DNA of 64,000 nt from Rhizophagus clarus (GCA_015698045.1 BLAL01000194.1:62001-126000), one strand, 5' to 3'; counted from the first letter of the stretch, positions 1 through 11,789 are shown. Translations and numbers: made by a program. The notes: generated by a model from the sequence alone, not told the origin.

Positions 1-200
1 TTTTTAAAAAAATCATCGTTGTTATAACAATATGAGTATGATATCGATTCGATATTTCTTTAAGTAAATATCTTTACAATATCATTTCGATATATCGAAT
101 CAATAATGTACCGATATCATTGCGATATCATAATGATATCATTTGCAAATCGATATCGTTACGATGTATATTTTATATCATTACTATATCAATTCGTCAT
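1..200. repeat. ATATCGAT-rich palindromic repeat
   Basis: The first 200 bases repeat variants of ATATCGAT, GATATCAT and CGATATCG in both orientations, so the segment is largely self-complementary. It is similar in style to the ATATCGGGTACC-type repeats near 7.1 and 11.5 kb but is a different sequence. No coding potential is visible. It may continue to the left of the window. Confidence 0.6.
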
Positions 201-1171
201 CGTTTAGAATTTTTAAGTTTCTGTAAAGAACCTAATATGATAATTTTTAAAATTCTAACTAGAATTATAAAAAATTAGAAGAGTAATATATAATATGTAA
301 CAAATAGGATTTTTAATATAAAAAAAATTCTAAGTTCCTAAAATATTTGTTGAAAAATGAAAAAGAAAGGGTGTAATACAAAGTAATAAATAATAGTCTT
401 ATGACCTGTATTTCATATACTGATATAAATTAAAAAAATTTTTAAATATAATAACAAAATTAATATAATTAATAATATGTAATAATTATATGATATAATC
501 AGATAGTAATACAATTGCATAATATAATTGAATAGTAGTATAATTATATAACTGATATAATCAAATAATAGTATAATTATATGATATAATAATAATATAG
601 TTATATATAAGAATGCCAAAAGTTTTGATTATAACCAGTTTTTTTCAATTTAATAAATATTTTACAATATATTCTAAAAAAATATTATTGTTTCAATAAA
701 AAACAAATTTTAATATTCAAATTTATAGTATTTTATTTTTTGAAATTATAGAAAGGATTTTAATTTTGTGTATTAATTATGTAATTTTTTGTATCATTAA
801 AAAATTACAAAATTATCACTATTTTATAAGAAAAAAATTATGTAAATTTAAATATTATTATTAAATAAAATTATAATTAACATTTTTTAATAATAATTTA
901 TTTAGTTTTACACTTATTTTGTAATTCAATTTTATTAGTCAATTTTGTAATCAGTTTAATTTTAACTAAAAATTGCAGATTTAAAACTGAAAATAAACTG
1001 AATTATCTATTAGTATTTCTAGTTATATAATAATATTTATTGGAAAAATTATTTTAAAAAATACATATTTATATTTAAAATATATTCTTAATTACTATTT
1101 TTAGTTATTTTAATTATTTTAATAAAAGTATATATAAATCATTAAAAAAAAAAAAATTATTTTAAATTTTT
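201..1171. other. AT-rich stretch without recognisable gene
   Basis: This is A/T homopolymer and TATAAT-like low-complexity sequence. The only open frame of note is Tyr/Ile/Leu-rich, which is what AT-rich noncoding DNA produces by chance. I see no splice-supported gene. Confidence 0.6.
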
Positions 1172-1330
1172 AATTATTATTTTTACTTTTTTTTTTTTTT
1201 TTTTGGTGTTGAAGTCGTACCATTATTTATTAAGCAAGATAGGATTACAACTATAATCACTTCTAACTAGCTATGGGTACTTCCAGTTCTAAAACCGGTC
1301 TAATCATCCATCAAATTATTATTTTTACTT
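1172..1330 (-). mobile_element. tRNA-like SINE with 17-bp target duplication
   Basis: The element body is about 1189-1313, on the minus strand. Read on that strand it has an A-box-like TAGCTAGTTAGAAG and a B-box-like AGTTGTAATCC, and ends in a run of about 18 A (seen as a T run at 1187-1204). It is flanked by a perfect 17-bp direct repeat, AATTATTATTTTTACTT, at 1172-1188 and 1314-1330. A long duplication next to a poly-A tail is the mark of LINE-machinery retroposition. The composition is clearly less AT-rich than its surroundings. The pol III boxes are imperfect, so the tRNA origin is inferred and the retroposition itself is well supported. Confidence 0.75.
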
Positions 1331-3590
1331 ATTTTAGTTATTTTCAAAATTCATTATTTTATATTTTATTAATTAAAAATTAGAAATTTAGAATTTATTT
1401 TTTTAGATTTTATTAATTAAAAGAAGAGAATTATTGTAAATTATTAATTCTTAATATATGATTTTATATTTTATATATAAATTTTTTATTTTTATAATAT
1501 ATAATTTTACATTTTTATATATATAATTTTTATTTTCATACATATTATTTGATATTTTTATAGTATATAATTTCTTATTTCATATATGATTTATATTTTC
1601 TTAATATATGATTTTAGGATTTTATTTTTTTTTTACATCTGCAATACATTGTATTCTAAACACTTTAGGTAAAATTATAGTAATACTAGGTAAAATTAAA
1701 CATGTGACATTTAATTAGGAGTGTGAAAAATAAGTTTTTTATAACTGAAAAAATTTTAAGTTTTCAGAATATATATAAGAAAATGAAAAGAAAAGGGGTG
1801 TGACACTGGTATGACACAGGTAATAAAAAAGAATGTGATGCATCGCAGATGCAAAAAATGATTAAATTCATGATTTTATATATAATACTTATTTTATAAT
1901 GTATAAGTGTAAAACAAAGATTTTTTGAAATAATTAAAGATCTAAGTTGACGATAATAAAAAAAACAAATCTCAACAAATTGAAAATTTATTAGTTTTAC
2001 AATATAAAAAATATCCAGAAATAAAGTGGTATAAGTTATTAATAAAAAGAAACTACATGTAAAATACATTTATAATACATATGGCTGGTCTAATTATAAT
2101 AATATGAAATGTTAAAATTGGTAATATTTATTTATCTATTTGTTATATTGTATTTCATATGCGCCGATTTGAGGAATTTGCTAATCATCAATTATGTGAC
2201 GCAGTACCAATTAAAATCGATCAAAACCGTCCCTACATAAGAAAAAATAAGCCAAAAAATACTTAAAAAACTTTTAAGACCTTTTCCAAAAAAATTTACC
2301 TCTTTAACCTGAAACCAGTAGAAGAAATTTCTAAAAAAAGGAATAAAAATATTATAAAATTAGTTTATTTAAAAAAAAAAGTAAGAATAAGCACCAGAAT
2401 AATGATTTAACGAAAAAAAATTGATTGAAAAATAATTAATAACGAATATCAAATAGATTTTAATTAAATAAACTAATCAATATATAATTTAAATTCACTA
2501 AAACATCGTTATTAATCTTAGAATTATTTATTTATTGAAAGATTATTTTTGAATAATTTTGCTGCCTAAATAAATTTTTTTTTATAAACTATTGAAAAAA
2601 AAATAAAAAAATAGCTCCAAGTTATATTTAATGTAAAATAACTACTAATATACTTGCCAAAATTCTCAACTTACATAATGTAAAAACTGGTGGAAAAGTT
2701 TGATGAGGAAGTTGATAGGGAGTTTAATATGGAGTTTACGAAAGAAAAAAATTTTTTAACGCTACTTTTGTTGAAGTAATTTCTTGATATTTGTGTCATA
2801 TGATCATGTAGCACAAGAGTGATCCTTTTTGTGAAACTTATTTAACTTAATTTTTATCTAATTATCATCAAATTCCTTAATTTAGGCTAATTTTGTTAAT
2901 TCTGAAAATCAGCAGATATGTCTTTCTCTTTTAATACTGTATTTTATTTTATTTATAACAAATTGTTTCTAATTTTTTTTAATGAAATTTTAATTTAACA
3001 TATCAAAAGTTCTGTAATATTAATTATTTTATCTAAAAAGTTCTATTTAGTATAGTATACTAAATTAGTATATATAATTTTATATTTTATGTATTTTTAT
3101 ATTGTACATTTATAAGTAAAATATATATATTTTTTATAGTCATTCTTCTTTATAACAAATCTCAATATAACAAAAAATACTATATAATGAATTATTAATG
3201 TAAGATATTAATAAATAAAAAAACTCTTGATTAACTAAATTTTATTAATTATAGGCTGTATACTATTATACAAAGTAAAGTTACAAAATAGCATATATAA
3301 AAATAACCCTTTTTATAATGAATTTTTTTATAATGAATTTTTTTTTAATAAAATGAAAATGACTAATATAATAATAACCCTATGATCATTTAATAAAGTA
3401 ATAATTTTTTTTTAAATACACAATATATAAAGGGCACAGAATGCTTTTATAAAAATCATTTTAATAATATTAAAATATTAAGTTGTGTCATCAATTTTAT
3501 TAGCTTTGTATTTACATATTAGAATTAACTCTATCTGCATGATAACTATTTACTATCTATATTTCATTTAGCATTCCTATAAAAATAAAA
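1331..3590. other. AT-rich intergenic DNA
   Basis: The stretch is dominated by A/T runs. A minus-strand open frame at 1764-2069 is Phe/Ile/Leu/Tyr-rich, has no recognisable domain, and I treat it as chance. A slightly more complex patch at about 2150-2230 and another at 2690-2830 could be old gene debris, but neither gives an interpretable translation. Confidence 0.5.
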
Positions 3591-3599
3591 ATAAGAAGT

Positions 3600-4170
3600 T
3601 TTTTAAAGAAAATAAGAATAACGTTTTCTTCAGCCCTTTCTTATCTTAATTCTAAAAGTCTAATCATATTTTTTGTCTGACAACTTTACAAAAAAGAAAA
3701 AAAATTAATAATTTAATTAATTATTAAAAAAAACAATAAAAATATCTTCCCAATCCTCTCTTACCTTAATTTCAAAAGTTTAGTCATATTTTTTGTCTGG
3801 TAATACTACAAAAAGAAAAAAAAAATTAATAATTTTATTAAAAAAACAATGAAAAATACTTTCTCCAACTCTCTCTTATCTTAATTTCAAAAGTCTGGTC
3901 ATACTTTTTGTTTAGTAACACTACAAAAAAGAAAAAAAAAATAATTAATTAAATAAAAAAAATAATAAAACATCTCTTTAATCCTCCCTTACCTTAATTC
4001 CAAAAGTTTAGTCATATTTTTCATCTAGTAACATTACAAAAAAAGAAAAAAAAAAGTTAATAACTTTAATTAAAAAAAACTAATGAAAAATACCTTTTCA
4101 ACTCTACTTTACCTTAATTTTAAAAGTCTAATCATACTTTTCATTTGGTAACTTTACAAAAAAGAAATAA
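3600..4170. repeat. Minisatellite, about 115-bp unit, five copies
   Basis: Five diverged copies begin near 3640, 3759, 3876, 3988 and 4108. Each contains CTTAYCTTAATT, then AAAAGTYTARTCATA, then TTTGTYTGGTAA and a purine run of the type CAAAAAAGAAAAAAAA. Unit length varies from about 112 to 120 bp, mainly through the length of the A runs. No coding function is apparent. Confidence 0.85.
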
Positions 4171-4312
4171 TTTTTTTTATAGATCAGATATTCAGATTAT
4201 CTAATTAGATCAGCAAGTCACATGACCTTGACTTTATACCAAATAATTCACTATATTATACCAAATAATTTGTTATAGTGTTAATGAATTTTTTATAATA
4301 AAGGTCTAATTA

Positions 4313-4512
4313 GCTCAGACTATAGATGCCACTCAAATCCAAAATAATTTGGGATTATAGCAGCCCAAATGTACAAATCCAAATTAATTTACAAATTACA
4401 TATATAAATTTTGCAATTTGTACATTTGGGATTTGGGAATTATGACTGTCAAAATGTACAAATTAATTTGGGATTTGCTTAAAATAATTTGGGTGGCATC
4501 TATAGCTCAGAC
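4313..4512. mobile_element. hAT-type MITE (184 bp) with 8-bp target duplication
   Basis: The element is 4321-4504. It opens with TATAGATGCCACTCAAAT and closes with the inverted ATTTGGGTGGCATCTATA, an 18-bp terminal inverted repeat with one mismatch. Perfect 8-bp direct repeats GCTCAGAC flank it at 4313-4320 and 4505-4512. An 8-bp duplication with short inverted termini is typical of hAT elements. The interior carries several GGGATTT/AAATCCC motifs in both orientations, which are also seen in the larger hAT-type element at 35848-39173. There is no coding capacity, so it is non-autonomous. Confidence 0.88.
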
Positions 4513-5388
4513 ACTAATTTCATTATATTAAGGTGTGATTATAATCCTATTTCTGATCTTATTTTTTGAGATTATTATAAATAATATTATAATAGGTTAT
4601 TAGAATTCAAAAACTTTATATAAAGGTTATTTTGTAAAAAAATGCAACAACATAAACATAATGCAGGAATTTTCCAAACAGCTAAAAAAAGAAATATAAA
4701 TTCAACACAAATCCTATCACTTAATACACAAACAAATAATAACTGAAAATAAGAAATATTAGAAAATTAAAAACAAGTTTAAGCAGATATACAGATCATA
4801 TTAAAGAATGGATTAAAAAAGGTAGTTCAATATCATGGAAATCAAAATCAAAAAAATTGTAAAAAGTAGCGTAACGGATTTTTTGACTTTCTTTCTATGA
4901 TCACAAGGATGTAATATCTAAAATAGTTCATTTCACACACGCTTACTTGTGTAAGAGAATTGTCAATCAACAGTGCACATATGGAATTTCTTTGAAATGA
5001 CAGATGGTTTATAGATTAATCATATTAGAATTAATTAATTATATTTTTTATGTAATTTACAAAAATTTTAATAAACCTATAAATACACTGCAGAAAAAAA
5101 AAAAATATATATAAAGGTTATTGGTAAAGTAGATAAAACTATTATAAAAAATTAAAAATTGTTATTAGTTAAGTTAGATAATATTATTATAAATGCAATT
5201 AAGGTTATTTATTAAATTGGATAAGGGATAGATCATTATTATATAAAATGGGTAATAATCTTATAATTATTTTTCAGGTTGTTGCTATAGTGGGTAATGA
5301 TCATATATATATTTTTAAGGAGTATTATATATATATACTTGATTCAATAAAAATGATAAAAATAAAATAATTTTACTTTAAAAAAAAA
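4513..5388. other. Intergenic, no gene recognised
   Basis: This is AT-rich sequence with one more complex patch at about 4860-5000 whose three-frame translations are broken by stops on both strands. I see no repeat or RNA structure that I can support. Confidence 0.5.
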
Positions 5389-5940
5389 AATGCAGACTGA
5401 AAGTTCTTAAAAAAATCCTATTTTTCCTAATATAGAATATTTTTTACCTAATAATGATTATAATTCTGATAATTTTAATTTTCTTAAATATAACTTAGTT
5501 GAAAAGTTAGATGAAATAAATATGAAACAAAGTGAAGGAATAATAGAAGAAATAGAAAAAGATGAAGATATTACTGCTGTTGATGATAAAAAAAATAATA
5601 TTATAATTGAAAAGGAAAATGATATTATAATTGAAGATGAAATAAATAAAATAAATAATAATTTACAAAAAAGAAAGAAAAAACATAGTAAAAAAATCTT
5701 ATTATAAGTAAATAAAGATAAATTATGAAGTAAATTACATACAAATGAATATTTTATGGAAGAAATAACACTAGAATTAGTTCATTATAAATATGATAAA
5801 AAATTTGTTTAGATCAAAAATTTAGAGATAAAAATTTTATAATATACGGTGAACTGAGTAGTTGTAAATATAATAACAAAAAATAGTCAAGTATTAAATT
5901 TCAGCATTAAATATTATAATAAACTAATATATTTACTTGT
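5389..5940 (+). pseudogene. Decayed acidic/lysine-rich hypothetical gene
   Basis: An ATG at 5389 opens a frame that meets TAA after six codons and then stays open in the same frame to 5707. It encodes an Asn/Asp/Glu/Ile-rich stretch followed by a basic patch (KRKKKHSKK). Beyond that stop, further peptide-like text such as EEITLELVHYKYDKKF continues in interrupted frames to about 5940. The pattern looks like an old coding sequence with point stops. I do not recognise the family. Alternatively it is AT-rich noise, because compositional bias alone favours Asn, Ile, Lys and Glu codons. Confidence 0.35.
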
Positions 5941-6216
5941 TTTTATGTGAATATATATAATTAATCATTATTTATTAGATTACATATTTGATTTTATCGC
6001 CATTTTCAAAATAGTGTATGCAATCAGTATGTATGTAAAAAAATCGATTCTGATTGTGATTATTTAGATGATTAACATCACATGATCAAACAAAAAATTA
6101 GCCAATAAATTTTTCAATTTTATCATCAGAATCAGAAAAATTATTTGATAAAATTTCTGTTTGTGTTTATAATAATTTTAATACGTGTTTATTCAATATA
6201 ATACTTTAATTTCATA

Positions 6217-6979
6217 ATGACTTTTCAGAAATACCTTATTGGCACATGCCTTGACTGCAAGAAATATCTTTATTGTAGTGTTGAACTCAGTATTCGAAAA
6301 AAATGTGCACATATGATAAAACTATCAAATCCAGTACTAAAAACTGAACTAAACAAGTAAAGGTTGCATTTACTCGAATCTCAAAGCCTAGTTTACCCTT
6401 AAAACAACTTGAATATATTCAAGAAAGTATATCTCAGTTTGGTTATTCTTTAGATCCTATTATAACCTTCAAACTCATGTTTTGTCCTGCATGTAATAGC
6501 GCGTTTCAAAGAAAAAAGTCTAATACTAATTCAAAATCTTCTATTTTACGTGAGATAGTAGTGAATTTAGAATCTAATTCAAATAGAAATATCCTAGAAA
6601 ATGATGAGCTAATTCATACAAAAAGCAATAATATTGAATCTGATGATGACGATCTTGAGATTAGTAAAAAATTAGATGCAGAACAAGAAATATCCTTTAA
6701 TTTAATTATAAAACTTTTACTAGATTAGCATTACCATCTAAATGGATAGAAATACAAGTATCATTGTTAGATGATATTCTTGCAGAGGTTCACTTTTATG
6801 TTGAGAAATTAACTGGTGATAAAGATATTATGCATTCAGATTATTCAGTATCATTTAAACCAGAGAAAGCTACAGGGGTTGGGTCACAACTAGTAGATTT
6901 GCAAGATTATAAAAAATTCCTTTTAGATTACAAAAATTTAATAGAATATGGCAATTATAGTATTTTTAAAAAAAGATAA
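6217..6979 (+). pseudogene. Decayed zinc-ribbon-like family member
   Basis: Translation from the ATG at 6217 gives a Cys-rich opening (CLDCKKYLYCSVELSIRKKC). A stop and frame change near 6358 lead into a second open stretch containing FCPACNSAFQRKK, a paired-Cys knuckle typical of a zinc ribbon. That stretch runs to 6728. A third piece, in another frame after 6725, contains IEIQVSLLDDILAEVHFYVE and then LTGDKDIMHSDYSVSFKPEK, and ends at 6979. The three pieces read as one protein broken by at least two frame changes. The closing text resembles a multicopy family I associate with Rhizophagus genomes, possibly element-borne, but I cannot name a function. Confidence 0.55.
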
Positions 6980-7062
6980 AAAGCAAAAGCATAAGATAAT
7001 ATTATTTATTATAGTTATAGTATAATTTTAGTAAATGAATTACTATATAATCTTTTTAAATT

Positions 7063-7300
7063 CACTGATCAAAATCAATTCTATCGGGTACATATCAGGG
7101 ACTTATATATCGGTGGCTAATCGGATAAATATCGGGTATTTTTGATATCAGGTACCCGATTTATTACACTTCAAAATATGCCTAATTACCAAGACCCCGA
7201 TATCTAAACTATTGGTCACCGATATGTTATTTAATATATATTGGGCACAGTTCTATCTTACACATATCGGGTACCTGATATGTGATACAAATTTTAATAC
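7063..7300. repeat. ATATCGGGTACC-type subterminal repeats, left
   Basis: Repeats of ATCGGGTAC, GGTACCCGAT and ACCGATATGT occur in both orientations. They are the same family as at 11400-11785. Each monomer is itself close to palindromic around GGTACC. Confidence 0.75.
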
Positions 7301-7629
7301 GTTAGATTTCATATTATATAACGTATTAAGAAATTTTTTAGAGTTTACTTTCTTTATAGATTTTTCTTTTTAGAAATTTTTAATTCGTTTAATGTAGTTA
7401 AAAAATTTTTATTGTCTTATTTATTGAATGCATTATCAAGTTTATAAATTTTTTGTAAAGTGTTTAAAAGTATAATTATTATTGTTAATATTTTTATTTT
7501 ATTACGTATTTTATTACAATAAATTAATAAAAAAGTTACAGTCATTTATAATACAATTTTAAGAAAAGTTTGCTCAAACTTTTCTTAATCGTGATCACGT
7601 TAGGATCAAGAGGAACAAGGGAAACTGCA

Positions 7630-8190
7630 ACCTAAAATAAATAAAAGAAACGTTAAACTGTTTCTTTAATATTCAAAAAATATCCCTCCCTTTCTTCTTA
7701 CATTTCAAGTCCAGAGTCCAGCAATCTGAAAAAAATAAAGAAAGAAATGTTAGTAACGTTTCTTTAACATTAAAAAAAATCACCACCCTTTTCAACTTAC
7801 ATTCCCAAGTCCAGTTCGTCTAAGAAGGCCGGCAACCTAAAAAAAATAAAGAAAGAAACATTAGTAACGTTTCTTTAATATTAAAAAAAAATCCTCTGTC
7901 CTTTCTAACTTACATTCCCAAGTCTGGTTCGTCTAAGAAGGCCGGCAACCTAAAAAAAAATAAGAAAGAAACGTTAGTAACATTTCTTTAATATTAAAAA
8001 AAAATTACCACCCTTTCCAACTTATATTTCCCAAGTCCAGTTCGTCCAAGAAGGCTGGCAACCTAAAAAAAATAAAGAAAGAAACGTTAGTAACATTTCT
8101 TTAATATTAAAAAAAAATTCCCCCCACTCCTTCCAACTTACATTTCAAGTCCGGGAGTCCAGCAACCTAAAAAAAAAATAAAAAAAAAAT
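7630..8190. repeat. Minisatellite with embedded perfect palindrome
   Basis: Five units of about 110-115 bp start near 7635, 7740, 7853, 7967 and 8080. Each carries GAAACGTTAGTAACGTTTC (a perfect odd palindrome in the best copies, with single changes in the others), then an A-rich spacer, then CAACTTACATTCCCAAGTCC and a GTCTAAGAAGGCCGGCAACC box. The first and last units have an altered box (CCAGAGTCCAGCAAYCTGA-like). The high local GC of the box contrasts with its surroundings. The array lies inside the candidate CACTA-like element. Confidence 0.88.
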
Positions 8191-8859
8191 TATGGTTTAG
8201 AAAACCGTAAAAATAGATTGATCATGATAATCAATGATCGTCAAATTAAATTAAAATGCCGAAACTATTGCATGTAAACGCCAAAAGGTTTTGGCAGTTT
8301 AGCAAAAATGAGTTTGATCACGTATTTTGAAAATGTGAAAGATTATTTCAAGATTTTATATTGTAAATTGATAGATTAGTTCTCTCAATTTGATCTATGG
8401 AAAGAATCAGCGGTATTAGATCTGTCACGCCTAAATGTACCTTTTTTAAAAATTTATTGGGAACATTTCATCATTACAATATATTATATAATATATGACG
8501 ACAGATTGTTTATTTAATTAATACTTTAATAAAAAAAAAATGAATGTTTATTGAATAAAAGCAATTTATTATAATAAGCTTTAATTACTTATAATTGAGG
8601 TCGAATTTTTTAATTTCAGTTGAATATAGGCCGATATTAAATCAAATTATAAAATAGTAAAAATATTAAAATAATAATTAGATGACTATATAATATATAT
8701 ATATATTTAATAAAAAATAATAATAATAAAAGATAATAAAAATAAAAAATAATAATAATAAAAATAATAAAAATATAAAAATATAAATAAAAAATAAAAA
8801 TAAAAATAAAATATAAAAAATACAAAATAAAAAAAAAATAAAAATAAAAAAATATAATT
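8191..8859. other. AT-rich stretch, simple repeats
   Basis: This contains an A/T simple-sequence tract at about 8640-8855 made of TAAAAATAA-like units. The open frame across it on the minus strand encodes only Phe/Ile/Tyr/Leu and is not a gene. A small patch at 8215-8460 is more complex but is broken in all frames. Confidence 0.6.
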
Positions 8860-9300
8860 TACGGATTCCGAGGCTGCCGATGCACAGTGTTTCTACGCCG
8901 CCTACGACTGTAGTGGTTCCCTAAGAAATATATATAAATTTAGAACTTAAATAATTTAAATATAAATTAAAAAAATTCTTAATAATTACCAGGTCTGTCC
9001 CAAAACCTTGTGCGGAACTGCCTATAATATCTTTCTCCTTCCCAGAACCACCTTCCATTTCGCGCACCATTCCTCCATTCACAGAAATTCTAAAAATGTT
9101 AATACTATTAATTTTTTATTTTTTTTTATTTTTTTTTTATGATTTATTATTATTTTACTAACATTAAAATTCCTGACCAAGTTTCTTCACTTTCTTTCTA
9201 CCTGTTGGCCAGTGAACCTCACACGGAACCGTCTCCGAATTCTTCGAGCTAGGCTCTCCCAGAATTCAGAGCAGTCTCTCCCGGGTATGTCATAGTAGTA
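8860..9300 (-). pseudogene. Exon fragments of a MADF/Myb-SANT-like protein
   Basis: Three GC-richer islands interrupt the AT-rich background at about 8860-8925, 8995-9100 and 9202-9295. On the minus strand the last island reads CSEFWESLARRIRRRFRVRF followed by TGQQ, then a consensus-like donor CAG|GTAGAA (exon end at 9202). The W-x(n)-F-x-V-x-F-T-G-Q-Q spacing resembles the MADF/Myb-SANT DNA-binding fold of fungal repeat families. The next island can be read as an Arg-rich, Trp-rich continuation, but no single frame joins all three cleanly. I infer a fragmentary gene or element-derived DNA-binding domain. Confidence 0.4.
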
Positions 9301-10286
9301 GTTGTTCCTTCTCCTTTACATTATTTATTTAATTTTTAGATCAGGAAACGTAAGAGAAAAAAAAACTAGAATATGATCAAAATTATTTATTAGTTTTCAT
9401 TTAATTTTTTACCTCCTATATCTTATTAAATATTCAGTTATTGCATCAGTCCAATTTGCGGGCATTTTAAGAAAAAGAATATATAATAATAAAAAATAAT
9501 GGTAACAAATTTTAAGAAAAAGAATATATAATAGAAATAACGACAATAAATTTATTGTAAGAAAAAAAAAAAAGATAAAACCTCTTTTTAAAAACAATTT
9601 TTTATCACCTTGTATTATTATATTAATTACCCTTCAAGAACATTTACGTAAATTGTTCTAATTTCTCAAATATGTCATGATTGTTATGATCTGTCTTCTT
9701 TATATTAATTATAATACAGATACAGATCTACAATACAATCAATCACAATGAACAAGTTAAACTCGACCTAAACTCAATTGTTATGATCGTGATTCCAAAA
9801 TATCAAGATAAAGGTCTTCTTTTTAATTATATATCAAATCTAAAAAAGGTAAAATCTAATAATACAGATACGTAAATAAATAGTGTTTTTTATTTTGGTT
9901 TATAATAAGCTTTTACCAATTATAGACTACAAATAAAACAATTACGGATCTACAATACATTACACAAAGATCTTGAGCGAACGAGTTAAACTCGAGTTGA
10001 ACTCGAGTTCAACTCGAGTTCAAAGCGAACAATTTAAATTCAAAATAAAATATCCAAGATTAACAAAAAAGTTGGTAACGTTATAATGAAATCGGTAGTA
10101 AAACTTAATTTAATCATCTTTAATTAGGTATAAAAATTCTGATAAATTTAATAAAATCAGTGATTTTTTAATAATTTTATCAACTCAAGTTGAGCACGAA
10201 TAGTGAATAATCAAGTTTGTGCTTCTTCGCTAATATTGACTTGTGCATTCGATAGGTGACCGATTTTGTGGCTGATGTGGCTGAAT
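9301..10286. other. AT-rich, with ACTCGAGTT palindromic repeats
   Basis: A tract at about 9988-10022 repeats AACTCGAGTT three to four times in alternating phase. A weaker related stretch (AAACTCGACCTAAACTCAA) lies at about 9757-9780. GATCTACAATACA precedes both, so they look like two diverged copies of one repeat. No gene is recognised. Confidence 0.5.
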
Positions 10287-10850
10287 ATAATATTACCCAA
10301 ATAACCAATAAAAATTGATAATTTTGTTGATCATATGATTGCACGATCATGATTTAATTATTTATTTATCGTATTTTTTTTTTTTTTTTCAAAAACTTTT
10401 TCTCTCTCTCTCAAATTTTTACTTTATTGTTTTGTCTAAAAAATAAAGATAAAGGTATATTTTTTGTTGAAATTTCTTTTCCCATTATTATGTTATTTAT
10501 AATATTACCCAAATAACCAATAAAAATTGATAATTTTGTTGATCATGTGATTGCACGATCACAATTTAATTATTTATTTATTGGTTTTTTTTTCAAAACT
10601 TTTCTCTTTCTCTCAAATTTTTACTTTATTGTTTTTGTCTAAAAAATAAAGATAAAGGTATATTTTTTGTTGAAATTTCTTTTCCCATTATTATGTTATT
10701 CTTAACACTCTTATTAATATATTTTTCCAATGTATTTCTTCTCACTAACGTCCTAAACAATGTTCTACTATCGAGTTTTTTACTTTATTGGTTTTTCTAA
10801 AAAATAAATACAAAGGTATATTTTTTGTTGAAATTTCTTTTTCCATCCTG
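10287..10850. repeat. Tandem duplication, about 205-bp unit, 2.4 copies
   Basis: A unit beginning AATATTACCCAAATAACCAA and running through TGATTGCACGATCA, a T/C tract and GTATATTTTTTGTTGAAATT is present at about 10290-10497 and again at 10500-10697. The second half alone recurs at about 10775-10850. The first two copies are nearly identical, so this is a recent duplication. Confidence 0.85.
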
Positions 10851-10879
10851 TTAACACTCTTACTAATATTTTTTTCTAA

Positions 10880-11160
10880 TGTGTTTCCTCCTACTAACGT
10901 TCCTACTAACAATGTTCTACTGTTAAACATTTTTTATTTCTTACTTTTACTAACACTTCTACTAACATTAACACTAACATTAATACTTATACTTTATATT
11001 TTTTTTTATTGATGTTCCTTTTCTACTTCTACTAACTTTCATACTAACATTAATACTAACACTTTCTAATGTAAAAATTTTTTTATTAACGTTCCTTTTC
11101 TTTTGCTAACACTTCTACTAATATTCATACTAACACTTTTATTACTAACATTTTACTTTC
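10880..11160. repeat. Low-complexity (ACTAACAyT)n tract
   Basis: This is a degenerate run of ACTAACATT, TTCTACTAAC and CTAACACTT words. It is a simple-sequence expansion without coding significance. Confidence 0.7.
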
Positions 11161-11399
11161 TTTCAAATTAAATAGATATAATGAAATGAAAACAAGCAAA
11201 TAAGTGAACATTAATTGTAAATTTGTGTAAAGAGTAGTGAATTTTTTTTATAATATTTTTTGTATAATATTTTTTTTTATTATCGATTGAAAATATAAAT
11301 AAAACTTTTAGTAATTACAATTAAATGAATTAAATTACTTTTAAATTATAATTGTATTTAAATTATAAATCTACTACTATTAATGCCCCATAAATGCTA

Positions 11400-11785
11400 T
11401 ACTTTTCGGCTATCCGATATATGTGAAAATTATGAAATTATGCTTATATTTCAAATACAAATAGGATACATATCGGGTATATATAGGATACTTATTAGCA
11501 CTATCTGATAAGTGTATAATATCTATCCGATATTTTTTTAAAATATATCGGATACCCAATAAATCTATGATATGTAACCGATATTTAACTACCCAATATG
11601 TATGGGAAATATACCTGATATGTACATTATATGTCACCGATTTTCTGCATCTGACAGGTACATATCGGGTACCCGATATGTGTAGTATTATTAAATAGCA
11701 TACACATATTTCACACATATCGGGTACATATCAGGTACCCGATATGTATCCGATATGTACCCGATAGCATCGATTTTGACCAGTG
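11400..11785. repeat. ATATCGGGTACC-type subterminal repeats, right
   Basis: A denser version of the left-hand repeat block, with at least ten ATATCGGGTA or CCGATATGT words. It ends in the inverted terminus GATTTTGACCAGTG at 11785. The minus-strand open frame across it is rich in Tyr, Ile and Arg only because of the repeat and is not a gene. Confidence 0.75.
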
Positions 11786-11789
11786 ATTT

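Larger units (their letters stand above)
7060..11788. mobile_element. Candidate CACTA-like element, 4.7 kb, non-autonomous
   Basis: The left end at 7063 reads CACTGATCAAAATCAATTCT and continues with ATCGGGTACATATC. The right end (to 11785), reverse complemented, reads CACTGGTCAAAATCGATGCT and continues the same way: about 35 bp with four or five mismatches. Both ends are flanked by ATT (7060-7062 and 11786-11788), a 3-bp duplication as in CACTA/EnSpm elements. Both ends also carry many short subterminal repeats of TATCGGGTACC and ATATCGGGTA in both orientations, another habit of that superfamily. No transposase is visible inside. The alternative is two separate palindromic repeats that happen to face each other. 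Confidence 0.5.

Noticed and set aside
1764-2069. Minus-strand 101-codon frame with possible membrane helices
   Set aside because: Its Phe/Ile/Tyr composition is what A/T runs give by chance, and there is no splice or homology support.
8637-8825. Minus-strand Phe/Ile/Tyr-rich frame
   Set aside because: It lies in a TAAAAATAA simple-sequence tract and is not coding.
10745-11012. Overlapping short frames on both strands
   Set aside because: They come from the low-complexity ACTAAC tract and the tandem duplication, with no domain.
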